Assembly (NCBI GenBank): GCA_027579435.1
Contig: JANBPK010001253.1
Location: forward strand, 1 to 45,146
Length of the DNA: 45,146 nt
Direction: 5' to 3'
Origin: Candolleomyces eurysporus
Lineage: Eukaryota > Basidiomycota > Agaricomycetes > Agaricales > Psathyrellaceae
The translations under genes and the position numbers were made by a program. The stretch's first letter is position 1. Each line of letters starts with the position of its first letter. Below the pieces are notes generated by a model. The model made no database searches. It was given only the letters and a program-made list of their open reading frames with translations, and had not been told where the DNA came from. This document shows positions 24,360 through 34,700 of this stretch, one piece after another.

Positions 24360-24714
24360 TGGTTCCCCCGAACTACATCTGTGCCCTCAGTCGACCATTG
24401 AGTCATTTTATCTCCTATTGAGGTACTCAGTGGAGCTAACATTATCGGTTTATAGAGGACCAGGGATTGCAAGGGCATATTGACTACTGATCCACTGTAT
24501 GCCGTGGCTCTGAACACTAGCTGCTAAAGAGATCTCAACGATTCGTAGGAAAGCAAAGGTTGGTTCATTTAACCACTCGGGTGGATAGAGGACCGTTTTC
24601 ATGTTTGCCGATTTCCCTATCTCTCGCAACGAAACCTCTCTCTTTCACCTCTAGATCTTCTGCAGTTGATTAGGCAAATTTGACGACATATCAACCCTCT
24701 CAGTCGCCCCGATC
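24360..24714 (+). repeat. K3 5' flank, copy 1 of a three-copy duplicated flank
   Basis: Shares ordered blocks with 30655-31301 and 36480-36780: a GAGCTAACATTATCGG-like block, then a TGCCGTGGCTCTGA-like block, then TTCGTAGGAAA and a CTCTC-TTTCACCTCT block. The duplication therefore included the upstream region of the kinase gene as well as its exons. Confidence 0.6.
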
Positions 24715-26150
24715 ATGTCTGGGGACTCTGGACAGGAATTGGAGAAGACAAGCATCCCTTCTTCAGGCCAACCGCCCCACCGAATCATGCCTTCGCTCGC
24801 CAGCGTCAATTTACTTCTGGCAGCCCCCTCCCATGTCAATACAGAATTCCTCCTCGGACCCATCCGTTGGGTTCGCATTATGTTGCACAGTGCTATTCGA
24901 AAGACCACCTTCGTCCTTTTCGACGACGAATGGCTGTTGAACAAACTGGTACGTCCATTCAGGATTGCTTCTCACCCCCTCGACTGAACGGATGGGACAG
25001 CGTGTCAGAGTGCGAATCGATTACCCACCGATTACCACGATGCCGCTCGGTGATATTCATACGGGCACATTGGTTAGCAGCGAAACAGAGGAGAAGGTAT
25101 GCAGTTCTCCAATTTTTGACGCCCTGTTATCGCTCATCGATCGTAGCCTTCTCAGCGAGTGGTCGTGAAGGCTCTCAGAATGACAGCTAGGCGAAGTTCA
25201 CCGCAATATCACAACGTGAAAGCCACTATCACCAGAGTGAGCGTCTTCCCCGACACTTCGATACTGCTCACGACCGACTGAAGATCCATGGTCCGTGTGC
25301 AGGGACTGATGAGAGAGTGCTATATGTGGTCTTTCCTGAGTCACGAGAACGTTTGCCCTTTTAGAGGACTGGATAATCACAGCGAGTACGAACTCCCAGT
25401 GTTAGTCTCAGCCTTCGTTCCACACCGATGCATGGATTACATACATGACCATCCGGAATCCAAATTGGCTGTGGTGCGTCTCATATGACCGTTTCGAGCT
25501 CGAGATCTGACATTCGCTCGATTAGGTGAGAGGGGCGGCGAGCGGCATAAAATACCTCCATGACAATGGGATCGCTCATGGGGACGTCAAACCAGTGAGT
25601 ACTAAAGACTGCTTTCAGCTGCGATTCATCATCCGCTTTCCAGGACAATATAATGATCCACAACGATGGTCGTGCCCAAGTCGTCAATTTCAGATCAAGC
25701 GAACTGGAATCCCTGATAGAGCTTCCGATCACTCACCAGGGGCAAAAGAATACCCGTTTCTGCGCTCCCGAGTCGTTGATGCTCAGCTTGACGGAAAGCG
25801 ACGTGAAGCCAACCTTCAAAGCCGATGTTTTTGGCTTCGCCATGACCATGTTGCAAGTACGTGTCTTGCCCGCTCCCGAGATCTTCCAAACGCCCAGCTC
25901 TCTAATGTGAATATAGATACTAGACGGCAGGGGCATCCTCTCCATCCCGTATAACCATTACCGTTCCGAATTTCAGCTGTGGATGACGCTAACACAGGAT
26001 GGCGGGTCAGTCGAAAGGCCTATCCTCAGCAGGTACGAAAACGTCCCACCCACCGCCTACAATTTGCTTCAGCGGTGCTGGGAAGATGCTCCAAAGCATC
26101 GTCCATCCATGGCTGTAGTCGTCAGCGAGCTCTTCATAACCACATTCTGA
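24715..26150 (+). CDS. Family A pseudokinase K3 (DFG changed to NFR)
   Basis: Exons 24715-24948, 25001-25096, 25156-25236, 25303-25473, 25526-25594, 25644-25856 and 25917-26150; about 365 aa with no stop or frameshift. Exons 2-5 match K1/K2 in length or phase. Retained: VVVKALR (Lys about 115), LMRECY helix-C Glu (about 142), YLHDNGIAHGDVKP (Asp about 214, Lys about 216), and the C-lobe ILDGRG ... LLQRCWEDAPKHRPSM. Lost: the Mg-binding DFG Asp. Where K1 and K2 read IIDFGLSKF, K3 reads VVNFRSSELE (Asn about 232, Phe, Arg), and the APE region is CAPESL. By kinase knowledge, loss of the DFG Asp usually abolishes or strongly reduces phosphotransfer, so a regulatory pseudokinase is the best reading. 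The glycine loop is PLGDIHTGTL. The N-terminus ends in the family motif FVLFDDEWLLNKL. The open frame over seven exons argues that the gene is still under selection. Two decayed copies lie downstream. Confidence 0.8.
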
Positions 26151-26544
26151 CAGTTCCTAAGTATGTACCTCCATAGCTCCAAGTTTCTGTGAAATCGGAC
26201 CTCCCTTTGAACCTGATTCAGACTCTGCGACTGGATCGTTGAGCCGATACCTGGAGTCGAGCTGTGCATGTGAATTGCGCCAGGCGTATTATGAGCCTTA
26301 CTAGAAAGGAAACACACTTGTAGCGTTGAGAGATGGGTATATTGAACTCGAGGTACCTCGGAAAATCTGTACTAGTACATGTCGTGATAATCTCCATAAG
26401 GGTATTGTTTGACTCATCACAGGTTAAGAGTCAAAAAGGAAGAAGAGTAAGAGTCGAGAAGAGGAAGGGGTAAGAAGATAACTAGACAAGAAGAGAACCT
26501 AGTTGAAAGTGGGTATCGAATGCGAGTGTCTGTATCTGCCGCAT
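26151..26544. other. Convergent intergenic between K3 and K4
   Basis: The first half (to about 26310) is recognisably related to the sequence after PsiA (about 32400-32490): both contain GAGCTG(T)GCATGT, then GCCAGGCG/GCAAGCAC and ATTATGAGCC. The rest is purine-rich and unassigned. Confidence 0.4.
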
Positions 26545-27723
26545 TTAAAGGGGAGAGACTGCGGAAAGGTCCGCGAGGAGAGCATCAATGGATGGGCGAA
26601 TCGAAGGGTCGCTGGTCCAACAGGCGGAGACGATCTTCCAAGCTTGGGGTATAACACCAGGGTATTGCTGCTGTTGAGGCCACTGGTTGGTGATGATGGC
26701 CTTTCGAACTGGGTATGGACCCTGGCGGTGATTAAAAGGCCTCGAAGCATAGCCTCGACCATCCAAAATCTGAGCGACGTATCAATAAGCCACCGTGGGG
26801 AGCATAATCTGGACACCGACCTGCAGCGCGGTCATGGAGAACGCATAGACATCGGAAGCCTTCGTAACGGACATGGAAATGTCGTCCTCGTCGGGTATGA
26901 TCAGTTCTGGGGCGAGGAAGAGGTACGATGGATGGATCGTGGTCGTGAGGCCCGTGCGCCCAGTAGTCACCTCGCGACTCAGTCCGAGGTCGATAATCTT
27001 GACAATCCCGTCTTCGCTAACACGGAAGTTATCCTATTGGGGGTCAATAACGGACTTGGTGGGCAAAGGGGCGACGCACAGGCTTGATGTCCCCGTGGAT
27101 GACGTTCAAGGAATGCATAAAAGACAAACCGTTGGCGAGTTGTCGCACCTGAAAAGAATAAGCTTCTACTCTGTCTATAAACAACGATGCTCACGATGTC
27201 CAACCTCAAGCCGAAGTCTTGTCCTTCAGTGTATTCAAGCGAGCCATGCTTGACATAGTCGGTAACGATTGACGGGACGCCTGGAATGGCTTCGGGGATG
27301 AGCTTGGGATCCGTGAACCAGACGCCATAGAACTGATTGATATTGTCGCAACGACTTGGGGAGCTAGCCAGTATGACCCAGCCCACGACCTCTCGATATG
27401 TGCGCTGGCGACAGTCAGTCCCCTCCTAGACAACCAGTTACAGCTACTCCTACCTGAGCAACCTTCGTAGCGGTGGTGTCGTTGATCCTGCGGTAGGTCT
27501 TGAAGACGACTTTTATCAGCTTTCCTTGGACTTGAATTTGAGCCTGCGTGATAACACTGTAGGGGCTCCCGGGGCGGTCAGTCTTTCCCAGTTCGAAAGG
27601 GCATTTGAGGACCTGCGATGTTGAAGCAAGTTTAGAGATAGTGACCAAAGGATAGATATCAATACCCACATGGCGTCTGTAGAGTCTATCGGCAGACGGT
27701 AGAGAATGCTTAGGGTCTTCCAT
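26545..27723 (-). CDS. Family B protein kinase K4 (HGD, DLG type)
   Basis: Minus-strand exons 27723-27670, 27612-27454, 27404-27195, 27148-27080, 27033-26821 and 26769-26545; all phase 0, about 309 aa. Start chosen at MEDPKHSLPSADRLY because K5 and K6 start equivalently (MEPEHTLPLADSLY, MEGLKRSLLMADNPY) while sequence upstream is unrelated. The first intron is 57 nt with CTAAAC branch and no stop, so it could be misread as coding. Motifs: KVVFKTYR (Lys of the VAIK strand), RTYREV (helix-C Glu), FMHSLNVIHGDIKP, IIDLGLSR (DFG as DLG), FLAPELI, and SACWTSDPSIRPSID. DLG is a tolerated variant and the Asp is kept, so activity is possible. There is no recognisable glycine loop. C-lobe matches the TKL/Tyr-kinase-like fold. 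Very similar to K5, especially in exons 4-6. It faces the pseudokinase K3 tail to tail, 394 bp apart. Confidence 0.78.
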
Positions 27724-28158
27724 CGTCTTCGACGCTACACACAAGTTCGTATCGTTTGCACCAAAATAATCCTCAAGCCACAGCCCGTCTGATTGTGATT
27801 GTGGCCTGTGCACGCCTATGACGCAACTGGCCCGTGGTCAGCTGGTTTGTACACAGCCAGGACTTGGTCTGTGCGTAATCCGCCGAGGTTCCCGACCTGC
27901 CCGAGAGGCCCGAGTATACCTCCGGCTACCCCACCCCCCTCAACTCCCAGTCGGATGGTTCCATGAACTCATTGTGGAGGGTGTCAGTCTGGCCGAATGA
28001 CATTAGGGAGAGGAAAACAGTGACGCTGAGAGCTCACCTCGAGACCTAGGTCGGATTCTGTCCAGCACGTTGACATGGTCCTCGTTGGCATCTCAAAACG
28101 ACCTCAACACAACACGTTCGAAAGGGCAAGAAGGACTTTTGGAGGGCGGTGAGGTGCC
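27724..28158. other. Upstream of K4, no gene supported
   Basis: 435 bp holding the presumed K4 promoter. It diverges completely from the K5 upstream sequence just beyond the start codon. Confidence 0.35.
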
Positions 28159-28430
28159 TTCACTCGCCGATGAGTTTGATCGATGCCCTGGGAAGGTCGA
28201 AATCGGTTGAAAGGAGGGTTATGGCAACTTTGAAGGGATGGAGGAATGGAATCTGGGAAGAGGCTGTGGAAACCGGAGTTTCAAAGAATCCATAGTCAGC
28301 AATCCTGGGAGACCTTCAATCGCCGGTGAGCTGGACAGATGCGTCGCCGAGAAGGCTGGGACCATTAGAAGGGACGTTGCTGCAGCTTTAAAGGGGATGC
28401 AGGAGTGGAATCTGGAAAGAGACCCGCAGT
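28159..28430. repeat. Imperfect tandem duplication, about 156-159 bp period
   Basis: Unit 1 (about 28159-28269) and unit 2 (about 28315-28430) start with TTCACTCGCCGATGAG and TTCAATCGCCGGTGAG and end with related GGAATCTGG(G/A)AAGAG. The two units also share an AACTTTGAAGGG/AGCTTTAAAGGG block. Translated on + they give similar peptides (LADEFDRC ... GMEEWNLGRG and IAGELDRC ... GMQEWNLERD), with one stop in unit 1. It may be a decayed repeat-protein exon or a neutral minisatellite-like duplication. Confidence 0.55.
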
Positions 28431-29980
28431 GAGTGGGAGAAGACTTGAGGGTTGGAGCTTGGCTTGGAGCTACCGGACAGCGGCGCCTATCTTGCCATCG
28501 CCATATTCGGGGATGTGTATGGGCGTCAATCAGGCCATGAGCCTTCAGTGAGTCATCGGATTTGAGGTGGTGTGTACACACCCTATCTGGTGAGGTAGTT
28601 GTAGGGATGTTGAACGCGGACGTCCAGGGGATACTTCCTGCAGAGATTCAGAGCGTCAGATAGGTCTCATTGGAGTCTTTTGTGTAGGAGCTGAGAAAAG
28701 ATTCTTCAATTGACACAGGGCGAAACATGAATGGCTTTATCGGTAACATCTACGATACAGAGGTATAAGTATGGTGAGAGCGATTATAGGTGAGGTATAG
28801 AAAAGGCAGAAAGTTGATAAGGAGCGACACAAGAGACGACGGAAGGTGAAGAATTAAACAATAAGTGTATGGAGAGGCCTATCAATGTGTTCGGAGCTAC
28901 GTGGACTGCGTGTTATGCGGTTTTGCTCTCGTCTACAAGTGCGACGGGGTCTACTGCTTCTTCGGTGAGGTGGGCACGCTTCCATTCCCCATATACCTTG
29001 CGATCCCATTCCAGGACATTCAGGAAGAAACCGAGACACCAAAAGACGGCAGGTTGATTTCCGATGATTTGATAAGATTAATATTAATTCTTATTAATAC
29101 CCATGCGTTCGGATGTTCTTTCATCCTCCCGTACATCCTTTAAGGTGCTGTCTACAGTGATAAAGCTTCTTGCACGGTGTTTATGACTTTCACCAGCTGA
29201 CGCTAGCTCTGGATAGAAAGAAGAGCATGAACTCATTTCCGGTTTGCTGACGCTAGACCTCCACGCCCTCAGACGCCATCGCAGCGCTCGAATATTTTAT
29301 AAAGTGGACTTGCACGTACGAACAATAAGCAAGCTTTCAAAGTATCGCATAGAATTTCGCCCGGCCTTTGGGTGGTGAGTAGAGCCATGAATCCGGGCCA
29401 AGGCGAGGCGTTAAGCAGTGAGATCTCCAGGAGAAAATTTTTGGCTTTCCATTTCGGACCGTTAGACAGGTGCTATACATGCCCCTCTCGCCGTCGATGC
29501 CTTACCCCCCTCCAATGCGCAGAAAAGTAGATGCATAACTTTGCCGTGGGTTGACGGGTCCGCGGAAAAAGATATCCCCTTCTTAAACCGAATCTCCGAG
29601 AATGAGATCAATTCCCGAACCAGATGTTTTTCTTATGTATTCGGCCGTCGCACAGACTGAATCAAATTTCAACGGGCGATAAAATTGCTATAGCTAATCA
29701 TGGTACCTGTTCGCCTATCCGGCATTCAACCCGTTTGTTCTGAGAGGAAGTCTCAACGCATGTGTCGACCAAATTTGTTGCGGAACACGACATTGATGAT
29801 AGATGAATCATCCACCCCTATGAAAAGAAGGATTTGGACATTGAAGAGCCTGCCTCCGCCACCTCTTGATTCTCAAAAAATGTCTCCCCTTTAAATGCGT
29901 CAGGGCAGTGGATGTCTCCTTGCCGGGATTCACCTGCTAGGCCTCGGAGGACTGCAATCTTGCCTGAGCATCTCACTACT
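28431..29980. other. Long gene-poor stretch
   Basis: Small open frames at about 28865-29143 and 29700-29894 lack splice partners or domains. The decamer GCTGACGCTAG occurs twice near 29200-29260. No gene is supported. Confidence 0.35.
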
Positions 29981-29989
29981 TTTGCTCCA

Positions 29990-30110
29990 ATGATATTATT
30001 GATAATAACCGGTGGAAGTAGTTAATCGGATGTGTGTTACAGGTCAGTTTTGTGCGACATTCATATCAGTATTTTGAAGGGAAAAACGTTGCTTGAACAC
30101 ATCAGTAAGG
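29990..30110 (+). pseudogene. Fragment of a family A kinase, exon 2 region
   Basis: A + strand segment reads CDIHISILKGKTLLEH, clearly like K1 exon 2 (CDVHIGTLKGGTSIEK), i.e. the nucleotide-loop region. The preceding frame reads VEVVNRM, comparable to VDVEIQY, but is shifted. No other kinase exons follow in order, so this is a small relic. Assignment rests on about 16 residues. Confidence 0.4.
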
Positions 30111-30654
30111 GTTGGCACCATAACTATCTATTGTGGCTCTCTTTTGCTGTCTTGAGTGATTACCTCTCGAGTAGATCAGTCACCGTTTCCCNAAATTTGA
30201 CTCGAAGCAGAAAAAAGGCTAAACGGCTTGCTTTAGCGTTACTGGGAAGAGGAAGCAGATGGTACATGGTGTGTTGCCGTCGAGGTATGGTTGTAACCAC
30301 CGCCAAATCTGAAGTGGAGGCATTTACAGTTTGGGCGCTTGATTTGACGGATTTGAGGTGGTGTGCATCCCGTCGTTGAAGTTAGCGATCATGATCAATG
30401 CTACAGTCCGTTCTTTCTTCTTTCTTCTTCCTCTCTATGGTAGATTTGAGGCCTCGCGAGTCTTGAATGATGATAGGTTTCTGCCCAACCCTGGTGAATC
30501 CTTGGCCGCCAGTAACCGGGTACGTTTGTTGTCAGACGTCCGTAGTCTGTGTCAACGTGGAGCCCCGCGATGTGAATCATACCAGGCCTAGCAATGCCTA
30601 TCGATGAGGTCGAATTCACCAAGCATCCACCTTGCACTCGACCATATGCGAGGC

Positions 30655-31301
30655 TCTGATCTGCCCTCCCATTGAGTTATCCGAGTGGACATGTCTCCGA
30701 GTCCCCTGAACTACGCCTGTACCCTGAGTGAAGCTAATATTATCGGCCATAAAGCATCGGGGATTGAAAGAAATAAGGACCATTTGTCTGGTTTATGCCG
30801 TGACTCTGAGCCCAAGCTGTCAAGGAAATATTCGTAGGAAGTCAGTGTCGAAAAGAGATGGCAGGAGGCTAACGGAGACGGCGGTAAAACTAGTAGAGAG
30901 CGAATAAACACTATAACTACTGGTAAGTAAATCGTAAAGGCGAGATAGAAAATAGGAGATACGCACCCTCAGACGATGGAAAGAGTCTGAGGGGCGGCGG
31001 AATGCGTTGACAAGAATATATACTAGTGATCGGGCGGGCTGACATATACGAAACGAGTCTGTGGAGTAATGAGTCTAGTTTAAAAATAGATAAATAGGGG
31101 AAGTCGGTGCGAGCATCAAATAAGGAGGAGTGATAAACTCTAACAGTCAGAGGTCAGGTCGTTAACTACTCGAGTGCACAAAGAACCGATCACAGGTCTT
31201 CAAAAATACCTGTCTCTGGCAGGGAAGCCTCTCTCTTTTGCCTTTCCGCCATTCCCTGGCAACTGTGACAGCATCCCACCGTTCTTCCAGTCGACTCGAA
31301 A
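30655..31301 (+). repeat. Duplicated kinase 5' flank, copy 2, split by solo LTR
   Basis: Homologous to 24360-24714 and 36480-36780 (blocks GAAGCTAATATTATCGG, TATGCCGTGACTCTGAG, TTCGTAGGAAG). Continuity with the other copies is interrupted exactly at 30846-31145, and resumes with AGGTCAG. Confidence 0.6.
30846..31145. mobile_element. Solo LTR, 300 bp, 5-bp target duplication GTCAG
   Basis: Starts TGTCGAAAAGAG and ends AAACTCTAACA, so it is bounded by TGT...ACA as in LTR retroelements. It is flanked by direct repeats GTCAG at 30841-30845 and 31146-31150. The homologous flanks of K3 (GTAGGAAAGCAAAGG) and PsiB (GTAGTAAGCCAGAGG) are continuous across this point, giving the empty site. No internal gag/pol sequence is present, so it is the product of LTR-LTR recombination. 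The family (Ty1-copia or Ty3-gypsy) cannot be decided from the LTR alone. Confidence 0.75.
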
Positions 31302-32200
31302 ATGTCTAAGGACTCTTGGCGGATATCGACGAAGACAGGAGTTCCTTTTTCAGATTCACAAACCCCCCCAAACCATGTCTTTGCTCACCAGTCTCAAGAC
31401 TCTTCCAGCAGGCCCTTCCTGGGTTAATCAAACTCTTGCCATCTTAGAGAACTGGAAAAGCAAAAGGGATTCGAACTCCCGTGTCGGTCCTCAGTCTTCA
31501 TCCCTCACCCATGGCTGAAACACATACACGATTATCCAGAATCCAAATTGACTGTGGTATGTTTCCTACGAAGGGTCCCAGTTCAATCGATCTGACATTC
31601 ATTTGATTAAGTCAGAGAAGTGGCGAGCAGAATTAAATACCCTGCGATTAGATGTCAAATCGGTGAGTACTTGGAACTGCTTTCAGCTGCAGGTTGGGGA
31701 TTAATCGTCCACTTTCCAGGAGAATGTGTAATTTTCAACAACGAGGGTCAGGCGTAACTTGTTAATTTTAGGATAAGCGAATTGGAATTTGCGATGAGCA
31801 TTCCAATTGCACAGCGGGGGCAAAGGAGGAATTCCCGTTTCTGCGTCCCGGATTGTTGAGGCTCGTATTGACGCAAAGCGGCTTCAAAACTAACCTTCAA
31901 ATTCAATGTCTTTGGCTTGCCAAAATTGACTCTCCCTGCTACAGGAACGCCTCTGCCCGTTCCCGAGATCCGTCAAAGACCAGTTCTCTAATGTGAGCGT
32001 AGATACTAGATGGCAGGGGCACCTAACCGTTGCCGTTCCAAATTTCAGCTATGAACGACGCTAACACAAAATAGCAGGACGGCCGAAAGGCCGATGCTCA
32101 ACAAGTACGAACACGTCAAAAGAGTCGTCCACAGTTTATTTCAGCGATGGTAGGAAGACGATCCAGACCTACTTACGTCCGTAGCTTTAAATTTGCGGGC
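31302..32200 (+). pseudogene. PsiA, decayed copy of pseudokinase K3
   Basis: Begins like K3 (ATGTCTAAGGACTCTTGG against ATGTCTGGGGACTCTGGA). It then lacks the equivalent of the end of exon 1 through most of exon 4 and resumes at GAACTCCCGTGTCGGTCCTC (K3 ELPVLVSAF) and HIHDYPESKLTVV. The catalytic loop region is damaged, with DNA related to AASGIKYLHD but the HGD codons changed. The activation segment can still be read as VNFRISELE, i.e. with the same NFR as K3, showing that the copy arose after DFG was lost. Several stops and frameshifts follow (for example TAG within the CWED region). The 3' flank is also related to that of K3. Non-functional. Confidence 0.7.
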
Positions 32201-32727
32201 GATCCTCTGAATTCTTGAATCCGACATTGATCATTACGTCTACAGTATCTGGTCTGGCTACTGTTGGATTAGAAGCTGGCTTGCTCCATAACGACGAATT
32301 CGACTGCAAGTCGTTTTCTCGTGCTGCAATGTAAGGAGATGTTGACGAATCAAGTGAATGAAGACATCTGCGGCTGGACCGTCGGAGAACTCGAACCGAC
32401 TGGGAACGCCTACAGTTGAGCTGCATGTCGGTTCCGGCAAGCACATTATGAGCCACACCTACTCGAGAAAAAAGATTCATTGAGAAACGTCTACACCTAT
32501 GAACTAATACCCGTCCCGGTTGAATCTCCTTAAGGCTACAGCCTTAGCTGAGCGTCTCCCATGAGTTCGCGCTTTGGGGGTGAGGATCAATGAATCAAGA
32601 AATATATACAACTTTTGTTGAAACAAGAGGAGGCTCTGGGGTTATAATCTGAGGTACAATGCGCGAGTAGAACGAGTATAATACAAAAAGAAGCGGATTT
32701 CGAGTACAATTTCGGGTTTTGCCGTGT
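32201..32727. other. Intergenic between PsiA and K5
   Basis: The part around 32400-32490 resembles the K3-K4 intergenic sequence, supporting segmental duplication. The remainder is diverged; no gene is seen. Confidence 0.35.
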
Positions 32728-33903
32728 TCAAAGGGGAGAGACTGCGGAAAAGTCCGCGAGGAGAGCATCAATGGACGGGCGGATCGAAAGGTTGCTGGTC
32801 CAACAGGCGGAGACAATCTTCCAGGCTTGGGGTATAACACCAGGGTATTGCTGCTGTTGAGGCCACTGCTTAGTGATGATGGCCTTTCGAACTGGGTATG
32901 GACCCTCGCGGTGATTGAATGGCCTCGAAGCATAGCCTCGACCATCCAGTATCTGAGCGACGTATCAGTAAGCCATCGTGGGGAGCATGGTGTGAACACA
33001 GACCTGCAGCGCGGTCATGGAGAACGCATAGACATCGGAAGCCTTCGTAACGAACATAGATATGTCGTCCTCGTCGGGTATGATAAGTTCTGGGGCAAGG
33101 AAGAGGTACGATGGATGGATCGTGGTCGTGAGGCCCGTGTGTTCGGTGGTCTCCTCGCGACTCAGTCCGAGGTCGATAATCTTGACAATCCCGTCTTCGT
33201 TAACACGAAAATTATCCTATTGGGAGTCAATAACGGACTTGGTGGGCAAAGGGGCGACGCACAGGCTTGATATCCCCGTGGATGACGTTCAAGGAATGCA
33301 TGAAAGACAAACCGTTGGCGAGTTGTCGCACCTGAAGAGAATGAGCTTCTACTCTGTCTACAAATGATGATACTCACGATGCTCAGCCTCAGCCTAACGT
33401 CTCGTCCTTCAGTGTATTCAAGCGAGCCATACTTGACATAGTCGGTGACAATTGACGGGACGCCTGGAATAGCTTCCGGGAGGACCTTGGGATCCATGAA
33501 CCAGACCCCATGGAACTTATTGATATTGTTGCAAACACTTGAAGAGCTAGCCAGCAAGACCCAGGCCATGACCTCTCGATATGTGCGCTGAGAGGTGGTC
33601 AGTCTTCTCGACAAACAGAGGATATCGCCGTCCTACCTGGGCGACTTTCGTAGTAGTGGTTTCGTTAATCTTGCGGTACGACTTGAAAATGGCTTCTATC
33701 AGTTTTCCTTGGACTTCAATTTGAGCTCTCGAGACAACACTGTAGAAGCTCCCTGGCCGGTCTGTCTTTCCCAGATTGAAAGGGTATTTGAGGACCTGCA
33801 ATGTTAAGGTAAGTTCAGAAATGGTGACCAATGGATCGATATCAGTACCCACATGGACTCTGTATAAGCTGTCGGCGAGCGGTAGAGTATGCTCAGGTTC
33901 CAT
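32728..33903 (-). CDS. Family B protein kinase K5, recent duplicate of K4
   Basis: Minus-strand exons 33903-33853, 33795-33637, 33587-33378, 33331-33263, 33216-33004 and 32952-32728; about 308 aa, all phase 0. Motifs: EAIFKSYR (Lys strand), RTYREV, FMHSLNVIHGDIKP, IIDLGLSR, FLAPELI, SACWTSNLSIRPSID. Compared by eye with K4: exon 4 protein is identical (23 of 23), exon 5 differs at 5 of 71 and exon 6 at 5 of 74 residues, whereas exons 2 and 3 differ at about 14 of 53 and 16 of 70. The 46-nt intron between exons 4 and 5 differs at one base. Intact and predicted to fold as a kinase; activity possible since Lys, HGD Asp and DLG Asp are kept. An alternative upstream in-frame ATG (34083) would add 60 residues not shared with K4 or K6, so I prefer 33903. 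Confidence 0.78.
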
Positions 33904-34569
33904 TGTCTTCAACTGGGAGCAACTTGAGCCAGGGTCTGACGAGGACGACCCTTTCCTTTTTCGTGCATAATTGGCCCGTGCGTTGAGCTCGCCGCGCCGC
34001 GCGGCCCGTATCCAAGACAATCCTCTCTCCCACCTCGTCTTATCGTCAGGAAGGGCAGGAAGGATCAGGTCAGGATGGTGCAACGGGATTCAGAGGCGAG
34101 GGGTCCGGAAGTGGCAAGGGTCCCCCTAGTGCTGTTACGGGCATGGCTAATTCTACGATGCAACAACCCGCGCCGGCTGGGTCGAACTCGTGGGGGTTGG
34201 AGGTTCTTCTCCTTCCTCGTCGCCGCATTCCAGCGCGAATAGATATAAAAAAAGGCGACTAACATCGACTGCATCGACGGTCATCCGTTGAACAGGGTAA
34301 GAGGTTTGTTTTAGAGGACCACCCGACCGCGAGTTAAGTGAGCCAATGGAGAAAGCCGGTGGACGCACTGCGTGCTAGGCATCTCGAAAAAAGTATCAGA
34401 TGTTCAACCCTTCAGAAAGGGAGGGCGGGATTTGGTAGTCCATTAAAGGGACCNGGGGGGAGCTTTCCGTCATCAATGCGCTGGGAGTCGAGCCTGTGGC
34501 TGGGAAGATGGGGTCAAACGCTTTCATGTCTGGGGCCTTGGGCCTGTTTGAAGTGTCCTTCCAGCACTG

Positions 34570-34700
34570 GTGTCTCGACAAACGGGCGACGGAGAGCGAG
34601 AACGAGCAAACAAGAGCAAGGGAAAGCAACCAAGAGCAGGAGAGAGCAGTGGAGAGCGATGGAGAGCGACAGAGGGCGACGAAAAGAGGATCAGAGTGTC
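34570..34700 (+). repeat. Purine-rich low-complexity tract (GAGAGCGA-like)
   Basis: The + strand is mostly A and G with recurring GAGAGCGA, AGAGCAAG and GGAGAGCGA. It is probably a degenerate microsatellite; its open frames give only charged low-complexity peptides. Confidence 0.6.

Noticed and set aside
26503..27087. Long plus-strand frames over K4 and K5 (for example 26503-27087, 32719-33270)
   Set aside because: They are antisense to conserved kinase exons; the similarity between the two copies is a by-product of the K4/K5 duplication.
27613..27669. Reading through the first K4 intron as coding (57 nt, no stop)
   Set aside because: It has GTGGGT, a CTAAAC branch and CAG; the equivalent K6 intron has a different length (65 nt, not a multiple of three), so this is an intron.
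28555..30370. A 17-bp identical string (GGATTTGAGGTGGTGTG) at about 28558 and 30350
   Set aside because: Flanks do not align beyond it, so there is no evidence for an element or a duplication.
33904..34083. 60-residue N-terminal extension of K5 from the ATG at 34083
   Set aside because: It has no counterpart in K4 or K6, whose shared start corresponds to 33903.
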